NCBI GenBank assembly: GCA_963989385.1
Contig: OZ022515.1
Location: 8,464,803-8,528,802 of the forward strand
Direction of reading: 5' to 3'
Length of the DNA: 64,000 bases
DNA from: Ctena decussata
Lineage: Eukaryota > Mollusca > Bivalvia > Lucinida > Lucinidae
Part shown: piece after piece, positions 30,881 to 43,681 of the stretch
Layout: every line of letters starts with the position of its first letter
Position numbering within the stretch: the stretch's first letter is position 1
Position numbers and translations under genes: made by a program
The notes under the pieces: model-generated
The model's database searches: none
What the model was told of the DNA's origin: nothing
What the model saw: the letters and a program-made list of their open reading frames with translations, nothing else

Positions 30881-31319
30881 TCGTTTCAATTTTCAAAATC
30901 GAATTTCGAAAAGTTTGTTTCTTAAATCACAGTCTAAACTTTTAAACTTAAGTTTAAAGCTAAGCCCTCTCTTTAGGTCTAAATGCATAATTCGAATTCG
31001 CCATATAAGGCTTTTAAGAAAAATGTAACTTTCAGCTAAGGTTTACAAGATTTTAATACGTGGTAAAAGACATTTAGGAAGTGTTTTATACCAAGCCAAT
31101 AACATGTGGCGGGTCCGTCCATCGTAAGAACGTACGTCCGTCCATTTGATACCGTGTAATTTTTTCATGATTTTTTTTAAACTTTGCATATTTATTTTTG
31201 TTGGAAATATCTCGCAGTGATTGTAAAACTGGCTTATTTCAAAATCTTCTGGCAAAATAATTGACCTAGTAAATGCCTTAAAAGTGATGTTTGGTCTGTA
31301 TTACCTTCACGCTTCAAAA

Positions 31320-31660
31320 TACCGTATACAAGGAAATTTTCGCGGGTTCAAAATTTCGCAGTTTAGTGTCAAAAACAAATATAAATATTCGCGATTTTTA
31401 ATTCTCGCGGGTAGCAACATGATCGAAAAGCAAAACTAGTTCTTTTTCACTTGAGTCAGTTCTTTCATTAACCTGCGGCAGGGCTGAAAAGTATCAGCAA
31501 CTAGCGAAGCAAACACAAACAAAATACATGAACACTGAGTCTACAGAAGACACTTTGTAAGAAACTGGAAATTATTCGCGATTTTATTATTCGCGGTTTC
31601 TTAGTGACCGCGAAATATCACAAAAATGGAACGCCGCGAAAATTACAAGCTATACGGTAG
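31320..31660. mobile_element. MITE with 25-bp imperfect terminal inverted repeats
   Basis: The left end TACCGTATAC...ATTTTCGCGG and right end CCGCGAAAATT...GTATAGC-type string (reading TATACGGTA at the edge) are inverted copies. TA at both edges suggests TA-target integration. Several ATTCGCG strings lie inside. The segment 47,540-47,695 carries related strings (CGCGAAAATT, GACGGTA). Confidence 0.7.
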
Positions 31661-34099
31661 CTTGATGAAATTTCATAGACTCATTTGATAGTATGAGCTT
31701 TCTGTTACAAACAGAATTTTGTCCACCCGGGGCCAGATCTGAGAGTGATTTCCCTGAGACTGCCGACACATTATCAAACTAATAAAAGCTTACTATCATG
31801 TCGAAATTTTGTACATATGTATTATCTATCGCTTGTACAGGGCTATTGCCACAGGGCTATATACATGTACAAAATCATGAAAAGTCACATTTAAAGCAAA
31901 TGTTTTAGATATATTGATGAAAATTGATAGGATTGAAAACAGCATGCTTACCTTTCTTTCATAACCAGAATTTAGTCCAACGGGATTAATCATTGTCTGC
32001 TTCTGCCATATAATAGTGTTATATACAGGGTGTGTCAAAAACGTGGACCTTTCTTTGAAATTGCTATAACTCCTTTATCTATCATGGAAACTTTATAAAA
32101 TTGTGTCTGGTTATAACAATTATGCCACCTCATTGCACTAATAGTGTTTCACTATAAGGAGGCGCTGCTAGCAGGATGAGGCATAATAATCAGGTCAAAT
32201 TGTATTTATGACATTATTTCCTATCGTCCGCACTTATGACACCACAAAATGGCATTGACTGAAAAAGAACGTGGTTCCAGAGGTTCTCAGGTTTTCATTC
32301 TAAGAGAAAAAAAATGAATTAAGAGTAGCCCAAATAACGGAATCGATAAAAAGCTAGGTTGTGAAATGGGTTTGTTTATTGCTTAACTGGAGAGTTAAAC
32401 TGGGAAAAAAGAGGCGAAAGACCAACCGAGGTATCGTGAAAAAAAATCAAAGATCTAGAAATGTCAAAGTACTAATTAAGATTCTGTCCTTCCCCCTGGT
32501 GGTTCCAACTAATTTTCTTTAAAGTTTAATGGTCGAATGACTTCGATACTTTAGCTGAAAGTTTTATTTGCATTTTATGTTTGTATGATATTGAAGATAC
32601 ATGTACATGTAACTTCCAGTTGGCTGGCAACGTTTCTGCTTAGCTCTTCATTTTCGCTCAGATCAGACCATTTCATATCACAGTTCTTTGAGCTATTCAA
32701 AATACATGTATCCATTATCTAAGACATTGCTAACCGTTCATTCCTAAGAATGGAAGCATTGGAACTCTTTGGAACTATCTTAAAGTCTATTTCACTTGAG
32801 ACTAATTTGCAGTTTTAGCAGTGCTGACAGCAGGAAATCGTCCACTTAGCGCAAAAAACCGTGTATCTGCGCAAAGTCAACTTTTCAGGAGAGGCAAACA
32901 ACTGATTCATGATGGCTTAACATATTTATTTCCCTTAACAAGCTGATAAACTTCTTTATTTTAAAACCTTCTTGGCACACAAGCTAAATAAAACCAAAAT
33001 ATGGGTAGTAGTTACTTTTAAGAGCTTTTAAAAAAGATACAAGGTTTTTGCGCTGAAAAAATTAGTGCAAAAACATTGTAAGTGCACTTACACTAATTTT
33101 GCACTGAAATATTATGTTAAAAGTTAATGCAAAAACCTTGTAAGTGCACATACAGTCATTTTGGCACTGAACATTTTGTAATAACTTCAGTGCAAAAAGT
33201 CAGTAACTGAAGCAAATGACTGCAATATATCTTTTAATGTAAGAAAAAACATGTTAAAATCATGAGAATACGTGTCTCTCCACTGTTACAACATTATAAC
33301 CAGATTTTCCAAGTCAAACATCTGCTTAAAATGATGAACAACAAAGGGTGGGCATCATCTTTTTAGTTCTGGAGTAAAATCTAATACTCTAAAACTATTA
33401 CAAATATTTTAACGATACTTGGTAGAATCATAAAACTGGTCAACGTGGAGTGTCATGTGCAAGAATATCAACTCTAGCTGTCTTCATTTTTACCAGTTAT
33501 CCCCCTTAATTGAGCTATATTTAGCTCATTTCTGTACGTTGCTCTATAACTGTTTGAAATATTTCAATGACACTTGAAAGGCTTATAATAGAGCAAAATG
33601 GAGAGTGCTGCATGCAAGAATGACAACTCTCATTTCGTTAGTTTTTAGTTATCTCCCCTGCTCTGTATACGTGTATATCAGGGCTCAGCTTAAAGGGCGA
33701 TTTGGGAGAAATAGTCTCCCTGAGTGGCTGACTTCTCCCTATTTTGAGCTGAGGGAGAAGTGAAAATGTACAGAACTTGTAGGAAAATCCAAAATTCTGG
33801 TCAAAACTTCTCTCCGAAGTCCTGAAAATGTCGCGAGACTTCTCTTTGTCTGAAACCTCTAGACTGTCCCCTGTATATTGATCATTTCTGGACTATAATT
33901 GGGTAACTGCTGATACATGGCAGAATTATAAGATAGGTGAAAAAAAAAGTGTTGTGTGCAAGAACAACAACTCTCACTTTGTTATTTCTTCTGATCTTCA
34001 TGTTTTGTTTGTTTCTGACCATACAAACTACTTCAATAATTCTTGATAGAATTACAGGATAGGCCAAGACCAAGTGTTGCATGCAAGAACAACTATTCT

Positions 34100-34592
34100 T
34101 GCACATTGGATAGAAAATGCCATTCGTTTCACCTGGGAAAGAAAATCTTATCTTACCCTGGTGTTCTGACCCAGGATCGGAAAAAAATCACGAGCTGTCA
34201 ATGCATTTGTTGTATAGAAGCTCACGTACCTGCGTTGTCAAGTGACATTGGCATTTAAGATGATGACGTCACGAAGCTGGTAAAAATGACGTCAGTTTAT
34301 GCGCGCCAGTCTTTGACGTAAAGAGCCGAAGGGCGGTTGTTGAAAGCGGCGCCTTCTTTCAAAATCAAATTGAAACCTCTCATGCACTAGAATTACGCAT
34401 TTTAACAAGTTCTGAAGTTAAAACAAACGTGGTGTGCAAGAAAAAGTATCTATCATGGGTGTGAAGTGTGTATAGAGAGATCGTCACTCGGGATCACTGT
34501 TCGGCATCACTTGGTAAGCCTCGTGATGCCGAACAGTGACCCTCGTGACGGATTTTTCTATCCACACCTCACACCCATGATAGATACTTATA
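34100..34592 (+). repeat. Dispersed repeat with a 146-bp near-perfect palindrome (copy 1)
   Basis: The segment shares long blocks with 57,971-58,420 in reverse orientation (GATGACGTCA, AACTGACGTC on complement, TGACAGCTCGTGA on complement). It ends in a palindrome (34,445-34,590) with arms AGTATCTATCATGGGTGTGA and ACTGTTCGGCATCAC around an AAGCCTCG centre. Confidence 0.8.
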
Positions 34593-36398
34593 CTCTCACT
34601 TTTTTATTTGCCAGTTATCTTCCATGATCAGGGTTTTTATGCACTTTGTGCCTTGACTGTAATTACTGAAATAATCTGGAAGATCGTTTGGTACTTGCTA
34701 GGGTTATAACACAGCTGAAGATGGGAGAGTGTCCCATGGAAGAATGACAAATCAGTTTCTTCAGTGAGTTTATTTATCTCCCCTGATCACTTTTATTGTG
34801 TACCTCATAGTGCCAGTACCATAAATGTTATGTAAATAATGTAGAGCTGTGCGAATGGGTGTGTAAAATGTTAACTCTTGCTTTCCTAATTTCCTAGTTT
34901 TCTCCCCTGAATTTTCCTTGTTGGCCCCATAACCCGATACTCTTTGAGATGGATGGATAATTCTGGGTTAAAAACTGAAGACACAGGATTAGCGCAAGAA
35001 AATCAACTTAATTTCTTGGTTTGCCAGTTATCTCCTCGATTACTATATCTTTTGCACCCCATTACTCTATATTACACTAGGAGATATTTTGATAATATCG
35101 GGTAGGAGTATAACAGACCTGCATCATCGTAGCAGGTGTATATAATATGTAGAAATTTTGTCACATGTGAAGTATGGTCACTATCAAATTGCTGAAACCT
35201 TGGAAATGTTGGAAAACCTGTTTTTGTGGAATTTCCACGTCTCTTGTTTAAGTTGGGCTTTATGACCGTACATATACTGAGCCTCCTACTATGATGGGTA
35301 CAATGTAAGAGGGAACCTATTGACCGTCTGTAAACAGACTGTAGTCTTCTAACATATGACCCAAGCAAGGTTAGCACCAAGAGCAGTGAAATCCCTCAAA
35401 ATTTATTGATTAAGGAAAACATAACAAAAACAATAACAATAATTAAGCTACAAGTTCCAAGGGCAATGACCAACAGCAGTTTGTGTTAAAGTTTTGCAAA
35501 ATGTCTCACATACTCTTTTTCATATGTTTTTCAAAATCCTTGAATCCATGAAAGGAGCCTTCTTTTCGAAATATGACCAATGGTTTACTTCTTGAATGAT
35601 ATATCATCTGGATGCTACTGCTGTCCTAAGGTCACGGTCACTTACTTCGAAATTTGTATTACATTTACTTAGGTGTTTGCTTTAAGTTTATTTGGACTTC
35701 TGAAAATCATATATGGAGTATTTTGACAATGATGAAGTCTGCTGCTTGGGTTGATGTAGATTTTCTGTCTGTCTGTATGTCTACTTATTCATTCATCAGT
35801 TTTAACTTTAGCTGCCAGATTTCATGTTATGTTTGGTTTTTATTAAGCATTGGCACTGGCCAGGACTAAATATGGGACCCAGCTCAGTAGCCCTAGTTTA
35901 TTTTTTCTCCTCAAGCATAACAAACCTACTGCAGATATAGTACGATTTAGCTGGTACTAGATAATTCTTTAGTAGAACCGTATTTTCTTTAAAAAATTAA
36001 CGTAACAATCATCTGATGTAATTAGATATTAAAGTTTTTTTTTTTGTCCCAAGGACAATTTCTCACAATAACAGCAAATCCTTTTAAAGAACATAACATA
36101 GTGCAAAATATTACCTTAATTTTAGTATTTTATTCATTTAAACAGCAAAATCTTTGGGAACTAACACCAACCTCATGATAATGGTTGTCAGATATAGCAA
36201 GAATACCAAAATTTTCCATGACCAGTCTCCATTTATTTGAAATGCACACAGAAACCATATTTGGTTGTATATCTGAACAATACAAAAATTTAGCATTAAT
36301 GAACAGTACCTAAAACTAAGAAATAGGCATTAAATGATGTGGTGACTTGTTTGAAGTTCTCATCTTTGATCTGATCTGGGTAGTCACTGCCCACAACA

Positions 36399-36828
36399 AT
36401 GTGGTTCTACAACACAACACAGCAGGGTGGGCCTACAGTGGGCTTGGTTGGTTGGTTGATTTGATGCTTAACGTCCACGGTAAACAACTAAGGTCATGTC
36501 GGGACGGTCAGTTAACCTAACCACACTATTCCTGGGCAGGCTTAGACCTCCTAAGCGGTTAACCAGTACTAAGTGCACATACTTTCGCCAGTAACTGACA
36601 ACTGCCCTTCTTGAATCAGCGGAAGGAGAAACGAAAGTATGTGGCCAGACCGGGATTCGAACCCAGGACCTCTGACTTACGAGTCAGGTGCCCTACCGAT
36701 TGCGCTACCCGGCCCGGCACAGTGGGCTTGGTAAATGCAAAAAACTTATATGGACCATGTAAGTTTTTTGCATTTACTAAGCGCACTGTAAGCCCACCCT
36801 ACTGTGTTGTGTTGTAGAACCACATGAG
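36399..36828. mobile_element. Foldback MITE interrupted by a SINE
   Basis: GTGGTTCTACAACACAACAC at 36,401-36,420 and its complement at 36,804-36,823 form long arms that continue through GGTGGGC, TACAGTG and GCTTGGTAAATGCAAAAAAC. A SINE sits in the left arm with a 14-bp target-site duplication. A scrap of the same family (TACTGTGTTGTAGAGCCACA) is at about 43,724. Confidence 0.85.
36449..36718 (-). mobile_element. tRNA-derived SINE (family A), full-length, with TSD
   Basis: ACAGTGGGCTTGGT flanks it at 36,435-36,448 and 36,719-36,732. On the minus strand it begins with a tRNA-like head with A box (TAGCGCAATCGGTAGGGC), a CTCGTAA anticodon loop and B box (GGGTTCGAATCCC). The body contains CTTAGGAGGTCTAAGCC and GTTAACTGACCGTCCCGAC, and the tail is an (AACC)-like repeat. 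Related pieces are at 36,960-37,175, 37,255-37,405 and 62,230-62,506. Confidence 0.9.
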
Positions 36829-36959
36829 TCACAACAATCAGATTGGATCATAGTTACAGTGGTTGGACAGACTGACTCTTGAACATAGGACGAATCTTGT
36901 CTATTTAACTTAATCACCATCACTCATCATTTAAAGTTCCTGCCTTTCAATTACTGGCA

Positions 36960-37405
36960 AAAGTACATGTATGTGCACTTAGTACTGGTAAACCGCTTAG
37001 GAGGTCTAATTTAAAGAGTAACTACACTTCAGGAACTGACTGAATCAGATCCCAAACCCTATCCCCAACATCAAAGCCTAAGCCTGCCCAGGAATGGTGT
37101 GGTTAGGTTAACTGACCGTCCCGACATGACCTTAGCTGTTTACCGTGGACGTTAAGCAATAAATCAATCAATCAATCAATCCTGCCTTTCAAAGTAAAAA
37201 AAATCACTTTAGTGTTATGGCATCATAAGACTTCATTAGACAGTTGTTGTATTATTATTTAACATCCAAAGTAAACAGCTATGGTCATGTCTGGACGGTC
37301 AGTTAACCTACGTAAGCACACTATTTCTGGGCAGGCTTAGACCTCCTAAGCAGTTGACCAGTACTAAGTGCACTTACTTTCACCAGTAACAGACAACTGC
37401 CCTTC
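36960..37405. repeat. Two partial SINE family A copies in opposite orientation
   Basis: 36,960-37,180 (plus) runs from GTGCACTTAGTACTGGTAAA to GTTTACCGTGGACGTTAAGC and an (AATC)n tail, with an unrelated stretch inside. 37,255-37,405 (minus) has the body without the tRNA head. Confidence 0.75.
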
Positions 37406-37789
37406 TTCAAGCAAAATTTAATGCAGTAGTAGTTACCGGTACCCTACATTTTGTCATATAAAATGGGATACTTCAGGTGGCAGTTTGTATGCATGAATAC
37501 TTTGAGACATTTTCATTTTGTGTGTGCCCATGTACCAAAAATTTTTGTTCAGTATTTAAAAAAAAAATAAATAAATAAAAAATAATAATACCATAATATG
37601 TATGGTAAAAAGCAGTCTCTGTTCTGACCAAAGCAATCATCAGATTGTTGTCAAGGTGATAGATTTAATACTACCAAGGGATTTTTTTGAGAAATTTCAA
37701 GATATACATTGCTGTTTCACATTAATCTTTATGTACAATTCATTCATAAGTAGGGTAAATTGTTCAGTGTTCTCAAGTAATAAATTATA

Positions 37790-38000
37790 TATGGATGCAT
37801 GGATGACTTGCGATTTTATATCCTTTTCAACAGTATTTCAGTCATATCAGGACGATGGGAGGGTGAATTTGGTGATAATGAAAGGCTGTGTACAATGGCA
37901 CCCTGTTTATGAGTGAAAAGATTTCTATCTCCAGGAATCGAACTCGGGACCACTAGATCAGCTGGACAGGCCTTAATCCACTGAGCTACCGGGGCTCCTA
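37790..38000 (-). mobile_element. tRNA-derived SINE (family B)
   Basis: On the minus strand GAGCCCCGGTAGCTCAGTGG is the A-box region, followed by a B box (GAGTTCGATTCC). The body shares CAGTATTTCAGT(C/G)ATATCA, GGACGA and AATGAAAGGCTGTGTACAAT with the copy at 60,600. Confidence 0.8.
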
Positions 38001-39794
38001 ATAAAAAATATGACTTTGCATGGGAAAAGCTGAGTGCAATTAATGCACTTACAAGGTTTTTGCACCGAATTCATTTTAAAACATACAGGGTAATTGTGCT
38101 TAATTAACCTTATATTCAGATATATTCATTGGTAATCTATACTTTAGCAACTGTAAATGTTTCAAAATAACCAATTAAAAAAATAATTTGATAAGTATTG
38201 CTATATTACTAACAGAATGCTGCAGGAAAGTTAGCGCAAAAACCTTGTAAGTGCACTAACAAGGTTTTTACACTCATAAAATACCCGAAGATTTGGTGCA
38301 AAAACCTTGTAAGTGCACTTACAAGGTTTTTGCACTAAAAAATATTGGAGTGAAGATACAAGGTTTTGCTTCTTATCAAATATCATTAGATTTACGATCA
38401 ATTCAGCTCTAATATTTATTAGGCACGTGTATCTTGATGCAATGCATCCATTTATGCAAAAAAGCTATTTTCGCCAAAAATGCACTTACACACTTTTTGC
38501 GCTAAGTGGACGAAATGATGTCATAAGCAAACAATATATACTGAGGGGATATAAAAACTTTTACTTTTTATAGCTAGCTGATGATCTCTTCACACGTGAC
38601 AGTGTTAAACTTTTTACGGCATAATGCTGGAAACTTACCAAATTTAAATATTGTGCAGTTTATTCGTAACGTGTACTTAAATGACGTCAGTATAAGAGCG
38701 TGACGTCTGTGAAACGCATAAGGCTAAAAATTCGTTAGCTTATGCAACGCTCTTTTAGGCGATTTCTTACCGCCTAAATACTGTTAAGTCACTGGTTTGC
38801 ACTTATGATTGCAGTCGACGTATGTTAACGTCATGTCTTCTGGATTTAAATCTCAGTTAGCTGCTTTTCTTAGGATCTTTTCAACTTTCTGTAAACCGTG
38901 CACATCGTCTGAGATTGAACATTATCTCATAAAATTGTCTCGCGACGTCGTGTTGTCAATTTCAGCATTAAAGTGCTTCTAAAATCTAAACCTGTTTGCG
39001 ATAAATAAGCGCGGTATGCATAATTAAGCCACAGACCGACTTCAAACTTTTAAAATTTAATTTGATATTGAAAGAGAAATGTTTTCTCATAAAACTGTAT
39101 ACATGAAGTGATGGATCTGTATATAAACTAGCCCAGGAGCACGTGGAGCACTGCTTATTTCTTGCCCATATGGTTGAACGATTTTAAACTCGGAATATAG
39201 ACATAATCAGGTATAAGAGAATATATATGTTGTGAAATGTTTGTGGACAAAACTGCCTTTCTTTTTGAGATATTCAAAATTAAAGGATGGAAGTTTTTAA
39301 ATCATTTCAGTATATTATTATGTCACTTTCTGTTAGCAGCGTTACCTTGTAATAAACATCATTAGTGCTAAGGCTTATCACATTGCTACAACCAGGCAAA
39401 ATTTTGAAAAGCGTCCTTGAGAAACAAAGCAATTTAAAAAAAAAGGTCCATGTTTATTGGTATTTATTTATTTATCTGCCTATTCTTTTTGAGACACCTT
39501 GTACATGTATAACATCATTAAAATAGTATACATTAAGAGCTGTAAAGGATTTTCCTGAAACTTTAAGAAAAATATTAAAGTAATATAAGCTTCATGTTAC
39601 GATCACACTGTGTCCCCAAGTGATTATCTGCCCCTGAAACAGAATTATACATAAAATCAGATTTAAAAGGGTTTATTATGCAATATACAACACGCGGTCA
39701 AAGCAGTAAAATTCTTGTGAAGGTCAAAATTTTACCTCCGTGGCATTAGGTTTAGTTAAGATCTCTTACTCTTAAACATTAGGTGTCTCAGCTC

Positions 39795-39797
39795 TAT

Positions 39798-39828
<31 letters not shown>

Positions 39829-39850
39829 GAGAGGGGGGGGGGGGGGCAGG
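39795..39850 (+). repeat. (GT)n and poly-G tract
   Basis: TGTGTG is followed by long G runs broken by AGAG. G-quadruplex formation is likely. The ORFs across it are artefacts. Confidence 0.85.
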
Positions 39851-40014
39851 AAACAAATTTCCGCCTACACGGAAGGTCAGATGGTATTTCTCTTTGAGCG
39901 TATTCGCCCTCTTTGGCCTAACAATCGGTTCTACATTTCGACATAAGCACATTATTTTAGAAAGGGCCGTGAAACCCATAATATCAAAATTTGAAAAACT
40001 GTTCTTTCTTTCAG

Positions 40015-40129
40015 GATTTCTGGTTCTGATTCTGTTTACTTTCGTATTATTGATACAGTTTCTAGCTATGATTGTACATCGACTCGGGACATTGACACAT
40101 TTTTTAGGCAGAGCTCCGTATACTACAAG
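40015..40129 (+). CDS. CHS: Chitin synthase exon, last membrane helix
   Basis: The acceptor TTCTTTCTTTCAG ends at 40014 and the donor GTGGGT begins at 40130. The exon is 115 bases, phase 1 in and phase 2 out. It encodes FLVLILFTFVLLIQFLAMIV followed by HRLGTLTHFLGRAPYTT. The I-QF-AM-HR-TLTH pattern is the hallmark of the last helix and cytoplasmic edge of animal chitin synthases. It joins in frame to the exons at 27,184 and 43,877. Confidence 0.88.
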
Positions 40130-40850
40130 GTGGGTCTTTAAGGAAGGTATGAAAAAAATACATGAGCTATAATTTCTTTTAAATATTTGTTAAAAGCTAA
40201 GATAGGTTCATTTACAGGTATAAGTTTATTGTCGTCTGCGAAAAGCAAAAGCGACGCACATGTATTCCGATGTCAGCATCTTCTTCGTCTGTGTTAACTT
40301 TCATCTAAATTTCTCATTTACACACCCAGTTAACTATATTTCTAAGGCTGTTACAAAACGAACAAGAGGTTGTTACAAACGAAATAGAGGCTGTCACAAA
40401 ATGAAAAAGAGTCAAAGTTCCAAAATTTCTTCATCATCGTAGCTAAACAAATTTGTTTAGCTGTAATAAACAAGGTGGTTTGAGAACTAGGACTTTTTCG
40501 TCAGGTAAAAGCCCTTGTGTATGCATAATTATGCCTAACCAGGGATGTTTTACCTCTGTTTTGCGACTGCGCAGACAACCAAGACATGACATTCCACAGA
40601 GGTCTTGTTACAAAAATATATGATCGCCTAACCACTGGTTCACTAATTCGTAATTCGTATCTAAGGTGGATATCGTACGTCACAATTACGTAGTACTAAA
40701 ATTTTATTAAAAGTTAATTGCTTGTCTGAATCTCAGCCCAGGTAAGAAAATAAGCTATATCGCAGGTCTTACAAGGCCGATTCAAATGACGTAAAAAGCA
40801 GTTACCCTGTATTAATGTCAATTGTCTATGAGAACTGTCATTGTTTTATC

Positions 40851-41093
40851 AAATGAGCCGCGACACGACAAAACCAACAAAGTGGAGGTTCGCCCAGCGA
40901 AGACTCAGATCAGCCTGGGCATCCACCCAGTCTGATCAGAGTCTTCACTGTCCGCATAGCTAGCTTAGATTCTTAGCTACCCTAGAAGCGCAGAGCCAAT
41001 ACTCTCATGAGACTGGGCTGCTGTCCAGGTTGATCTTAGTCTTCGCTGGCGCACATGCCTCATTGTTGGTTTTCTCGTGTCGCGGCTCATTTA
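40851..41093. mobile_element. Foldback MITE, GAGCCGCGACACG family, copy 1
   Basis: The edges AAATGAGCCGCG and CGCGGCTCATTT are exact inverted copies. The arms continue with ACCAACAA, CGCCCAGCG and GACTCAGATCAGCCTGG, so the whole unit folds on itself. Confidence 0.88.
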
Positions 41094-41689
41094 ATGAAGC
41101 CATTTACCAGAACACTTCAGAAAACTGGCCATGATGTGAGTTTTGAAGTGTTCTGGTAAATGGATTCATTTCATTGTTATAGACCAAAGGCGTTAGTGCG
41201 GGGGAACTGCTCTTTTCGACTGTGAAATCGGACTTAAATAAACTGCTTTTACCTTGCCTGAGGTTATTTACTTTTGAAACATAAAATATTTACAGTTATT
41301 AGCACGTGATTTTGGTGAACGTTCACCTTAGTTTCGGGTTTTCATAACATGAGACTGACATGAAGGTTAATCATAGCGAAGCTTTGCTGCAATTATTTTT
41401 GATTATTTTGGATTTTCGCAGGTTTTCGCTACATCGAACATGTCCTTCCTGATGACGTTTTCTGTCGCCTTAGGATAAGGTGGCTCGGAGAGAGACTCCT
41501 GCGCTTGCGAATTAATACGTCGGCGTCTCTTACTTTTGCCTGCAGCTGCTGTGTCTCGCGACATGCGCTGACCAGTAAGTGTGGCTCGGAAAAAGATGTT
41601 CGTTGCCTGCCGAGACCTGTCCATCACGTTTTATACCCCCAACGGAACTTCGGGCGGCATATTAAAGTCGCGCCATCCGTCCGTCCTTT

Positions 41690-42860
41690 ACAAATTGTGT
41701 CTCAGCAATAACTTAAAAACTACTGAAACTTTACAAACAGATTAAGCTGATACAGGAGGTGTGTCGCGCACCACACTTAGGTCCCCACGCCCAAGGTGAG
41801 GACCACAGTCGAGTCTGTAGTTAAATTGCGTCCCCAATCGTGTCTCAGTGACTTGTAAACTACTGAAGAAAATTTCATGAAACTTCATATAAAGATAAAA
41901 CATTACATGTATAAACATTACAAGTGGATGTGTAGCGCACAAGACTTAGGTTCCCATTTTCAAGGTCAAGGCCACAATCAGGGAGCAGAGGTCAAATCGT
42001 GTATCTGCGATATCTTAAAACCAATTGAAGCAAATTTCATAAAATTTGTAAGAGAGGTAAATCATAATATGATGGTTTGTTACACACAATGTTTGAGTTA
42101 AAAAGTTCCAGGTTAGTGTCACAATCTGGGGTCAGAGGTCTAGATATGTCTTGGCAATTACTCAGAAAAGTACCATGGCAAATTTCATTAAACTTTGCAG
42201 AAAGATAAAACGTGTTGTAATAATAAGGTAAGCTAGGCACAAGACACAGGTTGCCACATCAAAGGTCAAAGTCAGTTTCAGAGGTCAAGGGTCAAGTCGT
42301 TTCTCCTCAGTTCCTAAAAACTATCGAAACAAAGTTAAACTTCATGAAAAGCTTAGCAATAATATGGTGGTATGTCACAATCAAAATTAAGTTTCTCTTG
42401 CCCAAGGTCATGGTTACCGTCAGTGCTCAGAGGTAAAATCATGTCTCCGAATTACCTCAAAACAGCTGAAGTGAATTTCATGAAACTTCAAAGAAAACAA
42501 ACTAACGATAAAATGATAATTTGTTTTGCAACACTAAGGATCCCATCCCAAAGGTCAAGTTCACAATCGATGGTCAGACGTCAGATTCTTTGTATACTAA
42601 ATCGAAAAGAGCTAAAGCAAGTTGAATCAAATTTCACAGAAAGGTAAATCATAATGAGAAGGTATGTTATGCTCAAGATGTAGGCTCCAACACCCAAGGT
42701 CAATGTCACAGTAAGGGATCAAATGTAAAATCCTGTGTACATGACCGTGCAAAACCACAGTAGCGAATATTATCAAACGTTATAAAAATGCAAAGCATAA
42801 TAATAAGTTATATGAGGTGCAAGACTTAGATTCCAACACCCAATGTCAAGGACACAACAC
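41690..42860 (+). repeat. Degenerate tandem repeat of about 130-160 bp
   Basis: Units repeat (C/T)AAGGTCAAGG, CACAATC, a CAGAGGTCAAATCGTGT-like block and AATTTCATGAAACTTC with wide divergence. It is non-coding. Confidence 0.65.
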
Positions 42861-43534
42861 ACTTTGCTTACTAGTTAAATTATAACCCATGCGTGCCTAT
42901 CGTAGAGGTCACAATAAGGATCGGCTCAAAAGTTAGTTTAAGGGCCTCCGGGGCATTTGTTACATACTGTAACGTTTCTTGTTTCTTTCAAACTTTGATG
43001 GTTTAGCGACAACTGAAGAAGTTAAATTTAGAAACGAGCATCTTCCGAGTTAAATTGGTAAAAAAAACTTTATTTATTTACTTATTTTGGAACCTACTGA
43101 TCGTAAGGTAATATGCCCTGAGAGGCGAAATATCCGTACAACCCAGCGTACAAAACAAAAACAATATTTGTTCACTCACTCACTCACTCACTCACTCACT
43201 CACCCTCATTGGCTCACTCTTATATTGAATTTCGAGGTACAAACTTAAACATAAAGTATTTTAACATCAAAACAGAAATGCAGTACAAGTGTATGATATA
43301 TCTAACCTACACCTGTGACAACAATTTTTGCACAGTTTTTTGCTGAAGCCAAATTTGGGCGAAATCACAGTTTAGGTATTTCACCTTATCCCGTTTCGAC
43401 TAAAAGTAAGTTAGAATGTATAAAATGGTTCTTTATGTCATACCGTAGAATTCAAGATTCTCTGGCAGGTATATCCGAGAAAACAGCACAGACCCAGATC
43501 AGGCTACTCCTAAAGGACAATAGCTATACGATCA

Positions 43535-43681
43535 AGCCTGGAGGTTATAAAACTTGAGTACATTCTCAAACTCAAAATAAAGCACACTGATTGGCTGCTT
43601 CCGGGCACATGCTCGGAAGCAGCCAATCAGTGTTCTTTATTTTGAGTTTGAGATTATACTTACGTTTTATAACCTCGGACC
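43535..43681. mobile_element. Foldback MITE with 60-bp arms
   Basis: GAGGTTATAAAAC and GTTTTATAACCTC mark the edges. CTCAAACTCAAAATAAAG and CTGATTGGCTGCTTCCG are mirrored on the other arm. The loop is about 11 bases. Confidence 0.85.

Larger units (their letters stand above)
32838..38513. mobile_element. 5.7-kb non-autonomous TIR element with subterminal palindromes
   Basis: TCGTCCACTTAGCGCAAAAA (32,838-32,857) is matched exactly by its reverse complement at 38,494-38,513. Inside both ends are repeated GCAAAAACCTTGTAAGTGCA strings and their complements (32,990-33,190; 38,035-38,340), typical of subterminal transposase-binding repeats. The middle holds degenerate units around CAGTTATCTCCCC (33,430-35,050) and later insertions. 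No transposase ORF was found. Confidence 0.75.
32033..39505 (+). mobile_element. Mariner-like relic, split by a later insertion
   Basis: The left edge ACAGGGTGTGTCAAAAACG followed by TGGACCTTTCTTTGAAATTG is mirrored at the right edge (39,430-39,505) by the complement of TGTACAAGGTGTCTCAAAAAG and, further in, ATGGACCTTTTTTTT. From about 32,250 a decayed frame starts with ALTEKERGSRGSQVF, like a mariner transposase N-terminus, with frameshifts and stops soon after. The element is split by the 5.7-kb TIR element. Confidence 0.5.
27313..40014 (+). other. CHS: Chitin synthase intron with nested repeats
   Basis: This 12.7-kb intron links phase-1 exon ends. It holds the LINE in its repeat, a CGCG-rich MITE, and the mariner relic with the TIR element. 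Stretches 30,890-31,310 and 31,670-32,030 show no feature I can name. Confidence 0.5.

Noticed and set aside
36640..36718. tRNA-Thr-like gene on the minus strand
   Set aside because: It has A and B boxes and an anticodon-like loop but is followed by a long conserved body, an AACC-type tail and target-site duplications, so it is a SINE head. The same applies to 37,930-38,000, 57,474-57,547, 60,740-60,806 and 62,430-62,506.
39783..40014. Upstream extension of the ORF leading into the last-helix chitin synthase exon
   Set aside because: It translates a GT/poly-G tract and intron. The acceptor at 40,013-40,014 and phase agreement place the exon start at 40,015.
43315..43557. 80-aa ORF, possible additional exon
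   Set aside because: It overlaps a foldback element, resembles no family, and is not needed for phase continuity between 40,015 and 43,877.
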